A DNA stretch of 64,000 nt from Allolobophora icterica (GCA_963556255.1 OY744608.1:68040103-68104102), one strand, 5' to 3'; shown: positions 20,696 through 33,726, counted from the stretch's first letter. Numbers and translations are program-made. Notes: generated by a model from the letters alone, not told the origin.

Positions 20696-23600
20696 TCAAG
20701 TTGGGCCAGCAGCACCTAGAACTTGGGCCAGGATGGCGGTGACTTTGCAGTCCAGAATCTGCGACATGACCAGCTGGAGTAGCCTGTGATGGAAGCGAGA
20801 GAGAATACAGGAATTTGCTGGAATCTGAGCTAGGCAGAGCAGCACGTCGGCCGCCCGGCACAGCATATCGACGCTGGTTCCTATGGTTTCAGGAAAGTCC
20901 TGCAGGATCTCGATGCCTTGCGTGTTTGCGACTAGCCTTGCCTGATGCTCGGTACCCTCGATGAACTCGAGCAGGAACGAGAAAGCAGAGCGCTCAAGGG
21001 CCAGCGCTCGCGCTGCGCTTGTGTCCGCTTTCACGAGTCGTGACATCAGACCGAGGGCGAGCTCGCGAGTCACCTGCGGTTGGGTCTCGCCGACGAGATT
21101 TGCCAGATGTGAAAGGAGGAGGACGATTCGAGCGAAAGGCGGCGTAGCGATCAGGAGGTCCACGTTTGCTCTCGTCACGCACAGTTTGCAGAGCGTCTCG
21201 AGCACTAGGCTGCCGACACACAGCGACGATCCCGGAAACGGATCCTGTGCCTCGGCTGATCGACAGACGCTCCAGTGGAGGAGTCCGTCCAGCAGCGGCA
21301 GACATATGGACTCCGGAAAGACCGAGAGATCCATCTGTCCGGCAATGCTGGCCAACACCACCAGACTGTTTTCCCTGAGATTTACCAGCGTCTCCCACCA
21401 CCACCACCTGTTTTTCGCTGCGTCGTGTCGTTCGGAACCCACGAAGGAAAGCACGTTTTTCGATATATGCTGGCGGTGGTAGTGATGAAGAAGGAGCAGC
21501 CGGGATAGAACCAGCACAAGACCGCGATGTCTGGACATTTCCACTTCATTTCCGTTGATCAACGACAGATTTCGGAGGACGTTGGACAGACACAGGCAGC
21601 GTCTGGCAACTTCCGCTTTGCTCTCTTCCCAGCAGCGAATCAGGGTTTCCTCTGGCTGGACAACCTCTTCGCCCATTTCGCCATACATCTGCTTCAGTGA
21701 ATCGAGGTGATTGCACGTGAAGAGTTGGATGCCGTCGGAGCTGAAGGCTGTCGAAAGTCCAACCTCAAATGAGTTCTGATGCACAGTCTCCTTCTCTAGA
21801 CTAACACCACAGCTTCTTTCCTTTTCTGGTTCGTCTTTGATTCTGTCTTGCCTGTCTTCAGAGCAATGTGCAGTTGAAGGTTCGACTACATGAGAATTCT
21901 GACGCACGTTTTCTTTCTCTGGACTAGCAACGCAGCTTTTTTCCTTTTCAAAGTCCTCCATGTTTCTCTTATTTGCAGTTACGTTCGAGTCCAACACACC
22001 AGTGATGGAGATTTCACCACGATCGTTTTTAGCATCCACACTCTGAACTACTTCCGCAGTTTTCTTTAATTTTCTGGAGTTACTAGGGTGCAATTCTGAT
22101 TCTTCGTCTGCCAACAAGCCTTTTCCAACGCACTTATCTGATTTTGATCTTTTTCGTTTGAGAACATCCAGGTTCTTCCCGAAGAACTGTCGCTCGTGAA
22201 AACCGCTGTTTTCGCTGGCCATGTGTGTTATGATATGAACTGTTGTATCGCCATGTCCCATTTGCCAATCAAGAGCTGAACTCTCAAACATAACATTCGG
22301 ATCAGATTTATCATCGACATTGTCAGTTGGAAATTTTCCAACTTCTTGGTGTTTTTCCAACATTCCCATAACGGAAATAGTCTCAGGAGAGTATTTCATT
22401 TCTGACATCTCCTTTCGTGGGACAAACGTTTCCAAGTCTCCGAAATGATCGTCGCCAAAGATCTCGATCAGACAGCGCCGGAAGTGTTCTACGACGACCT
22501 CAAGAAGACCTGGTACGTGGCTCAGGCTGAATGCTGATGCGGTAAAGTCGTCGTGAAGAAGAACGGAAAGAACGTCGAGGGCCCAAGTACTTTCTGAGAT
22601 CAGTCCTGAACGCAAGGACATCATAATCCCCCAGGGATCGATTGGACCTAAAAGTAGAACATAGTTTTCTTTAATTTTCTGGAGTTTTCTCTGGGGTAGG
22701 GACAGCAACACAGGATGCAGAACAGCCCACAACATTTCCACATCGTGGCTCAGCCAAGATAATAACAGTAATAACAATACTAATGTTGCATTTATTGCTT
22801 CTTTGTGCTTTGGCCGTTAGAGGATTCAATATGACACTTAAATGCTGTTAAAGGCACATACAATATGGGCGATAAGTACTTTACTTTCAGCACGGTGGTT
22901 TATCGGTAACACGTTTGGTCAATGATCATGCGGTTGCGGGTTCGACTCTGTACAATGACCTTGGGCAAGTTGTTTGCGCACACCGTGCCTCGGTCACCAA
23001 GCAGTATAATTTGGTACTGGCATAAGCTAGGAAGTCAATGGCAAGTCATGCGATATCACTGGCCCCGTGTCCAGTACCTTATGATTTCTCCATTGCCGGC
23101 TCAAGGGCCTATAAAAGGAAATGAATGCCTCCATTTAGTCCCACTTGTTGGATATGGACATACATATTACTTTCCCCGAAAGAAGTTGGCTGTCGTTCGA
23201 CTAACCAATATCCCTGTGTGTTAACGTTCTCCTCTTCTTCAGAACTGGCTGCTTTGCTTCGACGCTTTCCGGTGGAAACTGCATCTCGCACCTCAACACG
23301 GAAAGACTTCCCGCTCCAACTTCAGATTTGGGAAACTGAAATGCACCAGAAACAGCACAGAACTCATACAATAACTACAAGGATTGCGTTTAAATCCCCT
23401 ATGCTCTACTTCACCTCTGTTATCTGCTCAGCTCCAGTTGGTTGCAGGGCTATGTCAAGGCATCTCTGTGCAAGAGGAAGCCATTTTGCATAACAACTGC
23501 GACTAACTCAAGAGTTACAGTCATCAGAGTACATAAAAAGGGCTCATGCTGAAAAAGCTAGTACCTATACTTGGTAATTAAAAAGTGGCACTTAATAAAA

Positions 23601-26600
23601 GTATGATAATAATAATATTCCATCGAGCGATGCGTGGTCATTAGATCATGGCACTTACTAAATGAATAGTAATAATGATGAGCAAGTCCTTCACATAGAA
23701 TATAGGATCGCTGCCTTGGTATGGCGATGTTGTCAGGGCCCTGCCCCTGCTTACCTTCGAGAGCTTTGCTGCACAGTTTCAGGTACCCAAGGCCGACGTT
23801 CCCTCCATTCAGCGGGAAAAGGGATACTTTTAGTTCCATTTGCTCGTTCCACGGCTATGCAAAGTCGAGCTTTTTCAGTGGTGGGCCCGGCAGTCTGGAA
23901 TAGACTTCCCTTAGAGCTCCGCATGTGCCCTGGGGCCACCCCTGGCCTATTTCTTACAAATCTTAAACTGTCTTATATGAACGTGCTGGTGTCGGGAGCG
24001 CCTCTGAGTAGTTCCCTTGAAGAGGCGCTATATAAATCTTCGAATGAACAAGTGCTCAGCACCATTAAGCAATGCTTGGTCATTAAAAAACGGCACTTAA
24101 TATATGCATAATAATAATAATAATAATAATAATAACATGCATAGATGCACAATCTCCTCACCTGCAGCTTCTTAGCGACTTGTGATGCTGGGAAGGGATG
24201 TTCCTGGTGTTGCTTCACAGACGATACCAGCTCAGCAGCCGATGATGATGATGTGCAGGAACCATCCACCAGGTTCTGATATTGTTGACAAAATGACGCA
24301 GAATGCTGAAGCTCTCCATCGCAGTTCCCTTTCAACGCCAGAACACAACATCAAATTACCATTTCAGCTCGGATTTTAAAATCGGATATCTGGAAAGGGA
24401 GCTGCATAAATAAGGCTTGGCACTACACTACAAGTAACATGTATGTGCTAGATCGGTCCTCTGGCGTCTTGATCGACTTTTAATAATGCATCTACTTGTT
24501 AGCAGATCTGATCGAATATAACGGGATCATTCCATATTCGATCATTGCAGATCATAGTGGATCAGGTAAGACTGAAAGGTCAGATTGGTACAAGCAGATC
24601 AATAGATCGAATTGAATCGAGTCGGACCAAGAGATTAGATTGTATCAAGGCAACAGATAGAAACAAATCAAGCCAGATAAACAGATTGGACTGACTCAAT
24701 CCAGACCAACAGATCGAATTCAATCAAGCCAGATCATCTTTGATCAGGATGTGGCATTGCATATGTATTTATTTATTTATTTCGGATATTTCCATAGCGC
24801 CTCCTCAAGTCTACTACTACTCAGAGGCGCTCCCGACTACAGCATTGGAATACTGTGTCGGAGTTTTCACGCCGAGTATGATCCTACCTCTTGATGCAGG
24901 TCCAAAGCTCGGCTGACCAGTTCGCAGAGCACCAGAGTCGCTGGCGTTCCCCAATCGCAAAATACTGGTTCCCTGCATCTGTTGCAGACTGGTACCATTG
25001 CTTGGTTTGTTTTCCGGATCTCTGAACCTCGTTTCTGCTGATTCGATCCGTGGAACGGAGGTTAGGTAGGCTTTCGAGCGCAGCTCACATGTTCCGCTGG
25101 CATTCCCAGCAATGTCCGCGTCGGATGCTGAGGTCATGGTCGATTGCAGAATGTTTGGGAAGCCAATGGATGTCTCTTCAGACCTATACAAGCAAAAGGG
25201 TAAATAAACTGAAAGTCAAGACTTCGCCTCTGTTCTAGGTCAACACTTCGGACTATCTCTTTCAACTTGCCTGTCCATCATAACCAGGCTTATGGTTTCT
25301 CTGATCTATTTTACTTCCCCTAAGGAATAGAGGGTGACGTCAATGGTCCTGGCAGCCATAAGAGGTCGTTAAACACTGGAAAGCACTGCCACCAAAGAAG
25401 TTTTCCAGGCACAATAGATTCCACTGTCAGAACCCTACCTGTCACATTTCACCTGTCCTGAACTGATTAGATTAGAACTGACTAGATTAGAACAGATTAG
25501 ATTAGAATGGATTAGATTAGAACGGATTAAATTAGAACGGATTAGATTAGAATGGATTAGATTAGAATGGATTAAATTAGAACGGATTAGATTAGAATGG
25601 ATTAGATTAGAACGGATTAAATTAGAACAGATTAAGTTAGAATGGATTAGATTAGAATGGATTTACTTAGAACTGATTATATTAGAACACTTTAGATTAT
25701 ATTAGAACTGATTAGATTAGAACGGATTAGATTAGAATGGATTAGATTAGAACGGATTAAATTAGAACGGATTAGATTAGAATGGATTAGATTAGAACGG
25801 ATTAAATTAGAACAGATTAAGTTAGAATGGATTAGATTAGAATGGATTTACTTAGAACTGATTATATTAGAACACTTTAGATTATATTAGAACTGATTAG
25901 ATTAGAACGGATTAGATTAGAATGGATTAGATTAGAACGGATTAAATTAGAACGGATTAGATTAGAATGGATTAGATTAGAACGGATTAAATTAGAACAG
26001 ATTAAGTTAGAATGGATTAGATTAGAATGGATTTACTTAGAACTGATTATATTAGAACACTTTAGATTATTCATTCATTCATTCATATATTTATATAGCG
26101 CCACTTCAAGGGAACTACTCAGAGGCGCTCCCGACTCCAGCACGGCGAAAAAGAGCAGTTAGAACTGATATTAGAACTGATTAGATTAGAACGGATTAGA
26201 TTAGAATGGATTAAATTAGAACATATTAGATTAAAACAGATAATATTAGAATGGATTAGATTAGAACTGATTCGATTAGAACTGATTAGATTAGAACTGA
26301 CTAGATTAGAACAGATTAGATTAGAATGGATTAAATTAGAACGGATTAGATTAGAATGGATTAGATTAGAACGGATTAAATTAGAACGGATTAGATTAGA
26401 ATGGATTAGATTAGAACGGATTAAATTAGAACAGATTAAGTTAGAATGGATTAGATTAGAATGGATTTACTTAGAACTGATTATATTAGAACACTTTAGA
26501 TTATATTAGAACTGATTAGATTAGAACGGATTAGATTAGAATGGATTAAATTAGAACATATTAGATTAAAACAGATATTAGAATGGATTAGATTAGAACT

Positions 26601-29600
26601 GATTCGATTAGAACTGATGAGAACCCCACCTGTCTCCTTTCGCCTGTTGAACACCGGCTTTCGACATCGACGAACTGTAGCCATCTTCATCTGTCTTGGA
26701 AGCCATTGGACTGTCGACCTGGACTGCGGCTGGAGCAAGGGCTCTTCCGTAGTCACTGCCACTCCTCGATAACCCTCTCCCTTCGTTCGCAAGAGCAGAT
26801 GATCGAACGCATTGCATCGAGTGCAGTGCATAGCTGTTAGTAACTTGCAACGGTTGCAGAGTGCTGAACTCCGATCGTTGTTCGTTCACGACGGGCGATC
26901 TTGTCGGATCGACTGAAGACTGGTTGCCCGCTGAGCCGGTAAACCCCATCTGGTACCCTGCCATGCCAGAAGTCATAGTGGAACCAGTTATCAAACCATC
27001 GTTGCCTGTTGTCTCGATGTTGTATCCCGACAGGCCGTGTGTTGTTGTTAAGCCGTTGTTTCTCGGTGGTTGTCCCGTTGCAGTTAGCTGGCTACATGAT
27101 GATTGACTTTCCTCTGAAAAGAAGCGGAAAAAATATGATTGAATGCAGTGATGAGTACTTTTAACTACTAGTTATAAGTACGTTCAAGTAGTTAATGTGT
27201 AGTTAGAAGTACTTTTAGTAATAAAGTAGTTACAAAGTAGTTAAACTACTTTTGCAGTAGTTATAACTACAGTAGTTAACTACTTTTCATAACTACTTTC
27301 GTATTATATTATTGCAACATTTTATTAGATTTTATAAGGTTTGGATAGGAAACAGTGATTTTGTTCATGAAATTTCACTTACCTTGTTTGAAAAATTATA
27401 TTGAAAATAACAATAAAAATAATAGTAACAATAACATATAAACTTTTAATTCTTTTAAATCCTTACATGGCTTTTGTTCTCAGCTAAGCAAATGGCACTA
27501 CATGTACTACTACTAATAATACTGAGAGTAAAAATAATAAGACAATAATACTTTTATTTATTACATTTAGTAAAATTTATTATTTATTAACACATTTATA
27601 CATTTATCACTAGTCTGAATCTGACTAATTGACCAATAATTAATGATTTAAGGCTACTTTTCATTAATTACCCATTTCGATTTCCCTCTCTCTTTCCCTT
27701 TCTGCCGCCCTTCGTCTCGAGTCCTTTCTCGACGGGGTTTCCATGGCAGCCAGGAGTGGCGTTGGATCGACATCTCCGCGATCGAATTTGCACTCGTAAG
27801 GGAAGAGGTATCGCCCGTAGTTACGTTTCAGGGTGAATCCCGCACTTGTTGAACCCCCGATCCCCATCGCACTGCCAACATCACGCCATCGCTTGCCTTT
27901 TGATACCTATTCAATGAAAATTTGATAAACATTTGATTAACACTCGATCAAAATTCAATCAACATTCGATCAAAATTCAATCAACATTCAATCAAAATTT
28001 AATCAACATTCAATCTGTGTTTCTTAAAAAACAGTTTAAAATTGTACTTTCTATGTAACTCTTAGCAATTGTGCAGACAGTTGACACTGTAAGAAGAGCA
28101 GTTCCTTAAGCCAGCCTGAGAGGCAGTCATGGGTATGTAGTGCTAGCGACTTCATTTTCTTAGCCTCGGCATACGAGGGCAGTTGACCAGTCCTCTCCCT
28201 CACCATCCCATCTTTCCACCGACAGCGTGCGGTCAATGTACTCATCATAGCCGAGTTGGCTATGGGGAGCAGAAACCTCGACACAAAATTCTGCCCTGAC
28301 GGAGATTTGAACCTCCGACCTCTCGGTCAACAGTCCAGCGCGCTGACCACTAGATTATCATTATCGATAGAGTCCTCAACATACCTCTACCATTCCAGAT
28401 CGTTCTTTAACATGGTGGTAGAGTCGATAGAGGTCCACCGTTTGGCGACAGATGACAGGTACGGTTGTGATTGGAGTCCCACGATATTCCATAAATGCGA
28501 ACAGTTCTTCGAGGAACTGCTGACGATCCGGTTCCGTTCCAAGCGCAGCGATCTTGCCGAGTATATTCACGCCCGGTTTCTGCAAATGAAGAGAAAATGT
28601 ATTTTAGAAACGCATAAAAGTTCTTCTGAACCACTGACAGCAAATCAAAATGAAGGTTCTAATGAAATGCGCAAATCAGGACAGATGTTTCAAGTACTCA
28701 GGTTTTAAATACAAGTAGTTTGTTTTCAAGCAAAAATACTTTTTTTACAAGTACCTTGGTTTCATTTACAAGTACTTAGGTGTCAAGAACAAGTACTTTA
28801 GTCTCAAGTACACATACTTTAGTCTCAAGTACAAGTACTTTGGTATCAAATCAAGTACTTTGGTCTCGAGTACTACAAGGTCCATATGTGCACATATGCC
28901 TGCCTGATATGGTTGTGTGAGAACTTCTGAACTTTGGAATGGGGCAATATCAATACAGTTGTATTGTAAATACAGTTGTATTATAATAATAATCTAATAA
29001 TAATAATCTTGTTCTTTAATTAAGCGCCTGCAAATGCACTGCGCTGTACAGTAAACATACATATAGTAGAACTGCATTGTATCAAATACAGTTGTATTGT
29101 ATTCTTGTACTGTATTGTACTATTGTAGTTTCCTGCTATTCAAATACAGATGAACTTTTAATTCTCAAAGAACGGAACGATCATTCGTAGTTCCTGATGC
29201 TGCTTATAATTTGCAACATCACGAGATCTGCAAGGTATAATCTCCCACTAGCCCCAAAACAACTGATCACATTGATTACCAATCTCCAAGTTTAAACACA
29301 AAAATCCTAGTGAGCTATTTATAAATATTCATTCAAATCATATTCCTGATCTATACCTTAAAATATCACTTTAATTTCACTTAAATATATCACTTTAATG
29401 TTCACCGGTTTGCTTGCTGACTTTTTAGTTGATTTGCGTTCAATGGTGGAAGTACTGGAGTCGGCAACGTTTCCAAAAGCATCGTTGGTCGCCGTGGAAG
29501 AAGAGACAAGTTCACGGCTGCTGGAGTCATCGCCTGAACATGTAAAATGTAATATAATTTACGACAATTTAGGTAGCATTTCTAATTAAGCATGTGACAA

Positions 29601-31631
29601 TTGAAGCTACCATCTGTACTACATCACTTCGTATTTGAGCGACTCTACCCATTATCGTTCATTTTGAGTTCCCCTTTGATGCCTCTTGATGTGAACTTGA
29701 TTGTGTGTAAACTTTTTAGATTTTGGTGATACTACTACTACTGCGTCATCAGTAGCAAGCTACTTTAGTGGTGAAAATGAGAAGACTTGCAGCGTCAACT
29801 GTCGGCACAAATGCAGGGCAATCGCTCAATCAGTTAATTTATAGCAAGGTCATTTTCACACCTTAACTGTTTTGTTGAAGGTCTTTATCAACTCTACTCT
29901 CTTAATTTTCAACATCATGAGATATGCAACATGTAATCTCCCACTGGCCCAAAAACAACTGATCGTAGAAGAACGATCTGGTCACTGAAGAACGATCTGG
30001 AATGGCAGAGGTATGAGGCATGTTCCGATATTGCATTCCACCGGACAGAACTGTGGTAATTTCCACATGCGGTCTCACACCTTGACTTTGTGCAATTCTT
30101 TAGTACAATGGTACATACTTCTACCATTCCAGATCCTTCTTTAATGATCTAATGATTCTATAATAACAATTAATATTACACTCACTCAAAGAAAGTGTTA
30201 GTAAGCAACCAAACGTGAGACAAGAAGGGACAAGTCCTGCTAACAGGTCACCTAGTTTCTTAAAAGTTTCACAGTTCATCAGGTTTTATCATTATTGTCA
30301 CGATTGCTTTGCAGAATAGTAAATTGCAGCATATCACACATCTTGAGGCTGCTATTAAGGAAATCTCCATGAAAACTGCTCAAATTGACACATAAACACA
30401 TAAGAAAAACAACATTAACCTATTTTAACTGCTACACAAGCATGCAAACCAGTGTGACTGTGCCTACAAAGCCTCACAAAGTCGGAAAAGTGAATTTGTG
30501 AGAAACACGCTCAGTAGGCAAGTAGGCCAAAAATGGGTTGATATGAGTTCTTCACCGACTCTACGTACTCCTTGCTGTGTAACCTTCAAACTTCAAGTTC
30601 CTATGTTTGCTGTGTATCTAGTTTTATTAACTTGTGCTTTGTAAGTCTTTTTACAATTAACACATACATACATACAGTCATACCCACATGCAATTTACAA
30701 AAATAAGTCTAAAGCTCACCCATAAATTTCGAATTTCCCGCATCCTGGCAACTGTTTCCTCCATCGGCCGAAGTCGTCGACGCCGCAGCCTCGACTTCAC
30801 AGTCAGAAACCGGTGACATACAGACAACACCGACACTCGACTTCTGCCGTTTATCCGGCCTTCTCTCCGTCGTAGACGATTCGCTCGGGCAGCGCGTCGC
30901 CGACGACAACGAAGATGATGACATCACAGAACTTCCGGTCGGCGGGCATTTGATTTCTGCTTCGTTTGTCGTAATCGTTGCCGAATGTTTGTCCACCCAT
31001 TGACGTCTCGTGCCGGACGGACCAGGCTGCACTACGACCTCTGGTGAGCCGCATGCAGGCTTTGCAAATGAAGCACGCGACACTACGACCGGATGTTCCA
31101 GTCCACCGGCTTCGTTCATCACGGTCGTCGGTTTTGGTCCGATCATGTAGACCGCTTCTCGATTTCCCAGCGTCTGGAATGTTGTAACGCCCTTCTGTTG
31201 GGGGTGTACCACGGCCCTTGCATCGCACATACGGAAGACTCGATCCTGGCTGCCTGGTGCTGCACCGATGGGGAAGCTGCCCCCAGTCCCCACAGCATTT
31301 GGTCTGAATGCTCTCGCGTTTACGTGACCCCACGTGGGGCCCACGGCTTGCACCCCGTCTGATGAAGTAACGTTCGCTGGCACTGGTCCCCTGCTGTACA
31401 TGTTCTGAGGCATGGGTCTTAAGCTCGTGTAGGTGGAGTACGGGTAACCGTGCGGCTGGTTGTTGCTTCCCACCAAACCGTTGGAGTGAACTTCGAGGAT
31501 CTTTGGGTTGGCGATTGGGGGATGGATTCCACTGGGGGCTGTCGAAGAAGGACCTGCTACAGAAACGAGAAAACTCCACTGTTACATTATTTACCGGTAA
31601 CATTTGCGCAACATTTGCGTAATGCATGCCA

Positions 31632-31700
<69 letters not shown>

Positions 31701-33277
31701 TATCATTATGCTTTCATCAAACACCACTGTCTAATGATGAAGCATCAATCAATGGTGTTGATCATGAGCAATTGTGAGTGAAGGACTAGCTCAGGGTCCA
31801 TACTCGGTAACCATCTCCGAGAAGGAGGCTTGTACCCCTACTCTCCACATTACAAAGCATGTCCCACATTATACATCATGAATACTCTACCATTATGACA
31901 TTTACATAATCTTTATTGTATCAAGAAATTTTATATAACATATGCACTATACACCAGTTAACATATTTCCATAAAGCACTTAAACCAGTTCTATGAGACT
32001 GTGGTCTTGTGTAGTCAGGTTGAGAGCAGTGTTTTACTGAAATGTTTTACTGAAGTGTTTTATTGAAGAGGCGCTATATAAATAAGCATTTACAATTACA
32101 ATATCACACCTTACCTTACCTGACCATGAGCCACAAACTGGACTTAACCAAACTCGCACTTCATCAACTCCCTTCCTGCTGACATCTAACATGCAACTCT
32201 TAAAACTTATGGTCTTAGTACTTGCTGTCTTAGTACTTGTGGTCTTAGTACTTGTGGTCGTAGTACTTGTGGTCTTAGTACTTGTGGTGTTATTACTTGT
32301 GGTATTAGTACTTGTGGTATTAGTACTTGCAGTCTTAGTACTTATGGCTTTATTACTTGCTGCCTTAAGTATTTATGGGTTCAGCACTTGCAGTCTTAGT
32401 ACTTGTTGTTTTATGTAATTGCGGTCTTAGTACCTGTGGTCTCAGTACTTGCGGTCTTATGTAATTGCGGGTTAGTACTTGTGGTCTTAATACTTGCAGT
32501 CTTATAACAGTGCCAGTCCGAAGCCTGGAGAAAGGAGGAGGGCAACAATAATCATCTTTCTTATGACATAGTGTTGTTAAACAAAAACTAACCATTGACA
32601 TGATAGCTGATAATTTTCCGATGGTTATAAACATGGGCGTCCGGAGGGGGAAAGAGGGCTGATTTTGAAATTATTTTTTTTAAATTAAATTTTAGGATTT
32701 TTATGATTATTCCAACAGTCCCACCACGATTTTCAATGCTAAAAAACACTTATTTATTGAGGTAAGTCAGCTATTGTATTTTAAAAAAACGTCATTTTGC
32801 CCTCCGCAAAAAAATTTAGCCTTCCTAGAAAATTTTGCCCCTCCCCCGGAAAAATTCCTGCGGACGCCCATGGTTCAATGATGGTTGTAAACGCCTCTTA
32901 ACTATTGAAGCGTTTACAAAAAAAGTTGAATTAGACACCTTTGTTTACATATTTCTGTTGTCTATATATAATGAGAAAACAAAATAAAAAATAAATCACT
33001 GAATTGGACACCTTTAATAAGAGTTTATAATGTCTATAGATTCGGAAATTACGCTCATTCTAAGGTTTAAGTTGTTATCACTAGGTAGTTCCAGTCCAAA
33101 GCCTTGAGAAAGGAGGAGGCGCAACGCTAATCATCTAATCAACCAACAAGACCAAAAACATAGTTGTATTAAGACAAATTTTACCAAAATGAAGATCGCT
33201 CGATTCCGGATTCATCGACAGGTATTCAGCTGCGGTTGCTGTCTCATCAACTGGATTTGCCTTTGTTAACAGTTTAC
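20696..33277 (-). CDS. ARID1: ARID1/osa (BAF250) SWI/SNF subunit, 10 exons, N-terminus not found
   Basis: ARID1 is the large DNA-binding subunit of the BAF (SWI/SNF) chromatin-remodelling complex in the nucleus. Exons, minus strand: 33277-33185, 31553-30720, 29533-29406, 28579-28385, 27906-27672, 27113-26630, 25183-24888, 24328-24162, 23335-23206, 22647-20696. Every junction has AG/GT signals and matching phase, giving 1,503 codons plus the stop. The ARID domain spans exons four and five (VDLYRLYHHVKE, KRWRDVG, YLFPYECKFDRG). Later comes QFPPESVEAKQPVLKKRRTL, and the last exon holds the BAF250_C region (GLISESTWALDVLSVLLHDD, FRRCLIEIFG, CLPLLDGLLHWSVC). A basic KRKRSKSDK in the last exon could be a nuclear signal. 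The middle is Ser/Pro/Gly-rich, as in the family. Vertebrate ARID1A is about 2,285 aa, so several hundred N-terminal residues are missing here. They may lie in exons between 33.3 and 40.4 kb that I could not identify. Confidence 0.9.
22890..23130 (+). mobile_element. SINE-C copy 2 with CORE-like motif
   Basis: Same family as 10315. The head 'GGTTTATCGGTAACACG' and 'GCGGGTTCGACTC' look like tRNA A- and B-boxes. The body contains GACCTTGGGCAAGTTG and GTGCCTCGGTCACC, resembling the CORE/MIR-type SINE central domain as I remember it. It lies in ARID1's last intron, antisense. Confidence 0.65.
23560..24140 (+). pseudogene. LINE RT C-terminal fragment (CR1/L2-like) with 3' hairpin
   Basis: An open plus-strand frame from about 23700 carries PAYLRELC, AFSVVGPAVWNRLPLEL and other CR1-like C-terminal motifs. 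It is followed by GGGAGCGCCTCTGA / AGAGGCGCTATATAAAT and a SINE-A-type (AATAAT)n tail. Antisense in an ARID1 intron. Confidence 0.75.
24775..24845 (-). repeat. LINE 3'-terminal hairpin fragment
   Basis: Minus strand GGGAGCGCCTCTGAGTAG and AGGAGGCGCTATGG arms. Only the end of the element remains. It is close to the ARID1 exon ending at 24888. Confidence 0.7.
25455..26622. repeat. GATTAGATTAGAAC minisatellite with 185-bp higher-order period
   Basis: About 1.1 kb of ~10-bp units (GATTAGATTA, GAACGGATTA, GAATGGATTA). The landmark GAACACTTTAGATTAT recurs at exact 185-base intervals (25688, 25873, 26058), so blocks of units were amplified together. It fills most of one ARID1 intron and abuts the donor of the exon ending at 26630. 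Confidence 0.9.
26071..26160 (-). mobile_element. LINE 3'-end fragment inserted in the minisatellite
   Basis: The minus strand reads GGGAGCGCCTCTGAG, then TATAGCGCCACTT (plus strand view), flanked by (ATTC)n. It interrupts the GATTA array. Confidence 0.75.
27140..27300. repeat. AGTAGTTA/TAACTACT-rich repeat
   Basis: Short self-complementary units (AGTAGTTAACTACTT), intronic in ARID1. Confidence 0.75.
28085..28372 (-). mobile_element. SINE-B, near full length (tRNA-Asn-like head)
   Basis: The minus strand begins TAGTGGTCAGCGCGCTGG, with an anticodon-loop-like CTGTTGA (GTT) and GGAGGTTCAAATCTCC as B-box. The body has GTCGGTGGAAAGATGGGATG and GGCTAAGAAAATGAAGTCGC, and it ends CTGCTCTTCTT. It lies 13 bases past an ARID1 donor site. 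Other copies: 33375, 45050, 49838. Confidence 0.85.
28700..28880 (+). repeat. CAAGTACTTTGGTCT tandem repeat
   Basis: Units of 15-20 bp with AAGTACTT. Intronic in ARID1. Confidence 0.8.
29205..29270. repeat. Intronic duplicate of 29910-29970
   Basis: Shares 'ATAATCTCCCACTAG' and 'CCAAAACAACTGATC' with 29910-29970. Confidence 0.7.
29910..30145. repeat. Duplicated ARID-exon end in both orientations
   Basis: GATCTGGAATGGCAGAGGTATG on plus (about 29993, part quoted) and CTACCATTCCAGATC at about 30121 are both near-copies of the ARID exon end and its donor at 28385. Confidence 0.7.
31631..31702. repeat. (ATT)n microsatellite
   Basis: ATT array just upstream (gene sense) of the large ARID1 exon starting at 31553. 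Confidence 0.95.
31715..31860 (-). mobile_element. SINE-A copy
   Basis: Minus-strand SINE-A with 'GAGCAATTGTGAGTGAAGGA', 'ACTCTCCACATTACAAAG', intronic in ARID1 (sense orientation). Confidence 0.8.
32190..32515 (+). repeat. CTTGTGGTCTTAGTA minisatellite
   Basis: About 20 units of ~15-17 bp. The Val/Leu-rich open frame across it is an artefact. Intronic in ARID1. Confidence 0.9.
32632..32872. mobile_element. hAT-like MITE, 241 bp
   Basis: CATGGGCGTCCGGAGG and GCGGACGCCCATG are inverted termini. The target duplication is unclear. ARID1 intron. Confidence 0.65.
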
Positions 33278-33374
33278 CTACAGTTCACGAATCGCTGAAT
33301 CAAAATGTGAGCAGGCGTTGATCGAGCAATTCTATTTCTCTTGAAGGAAGTTCATTTCAAACTAACCAACAGAG

Positions 33375-33662
33375 AAGAAAAAGAAGAGCAGTCCCTTAAG
33401 CTAGCCCTGAAGCAGTCATGGGTATGAAGTGTTAGCGACTTCATTTTATTAGCCTGGGCATATGAGGGCGAGTGGCCAGTACTCTCCCTCACCGTCTCAT
33501 CTTCCCACTGACAGTGTAAGGTCGATGTGCTCATTACAGCTGAGTTGGCTAGGAGCCGCAGCTGGAGCAGAAATCTCAAACCAAACTTCTGTCCTGGCGG
33601 AAATTTGAACCCATGACCTCTCGATTGACAGTCCAGCAAGCTAGCCATTACACTATCAAGCA
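33375..33662 (-). mobile_element. SINE-B copy
   Basis: Same structure as 28085: B-box-like GGGTTCAAATTTCC and CTGTCAA loop region, body GTCAGTGGGAAGATGAGACG. Confidence 0.85.
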
Positions 33663-33726
33663 CCCCTTTGCTAACATAACATGAATGGTGCTATATAATG
33701 TCCGATTACAATTACAGCCTAATCTA

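Noticed and set aside
21000..21510. Plus-strand frames up to 173 codons opposite the last ARID1 exon
   Set aside because: Shadows of the GC-rich minus-strand coding exon. The minus frame matches BAF250_C.
25455..26622. CRISPR-like array of short repeats
   Set aside because: Units are contiguous ~10-bp minisatellite repeats without unique spacers, in a eukaryotic intron.
32191..32418. Val/Leu-rich frame resembling a membrane protein
   Set aside because: Translation of the CTTGTGGTCTTAGTA minisatellite.
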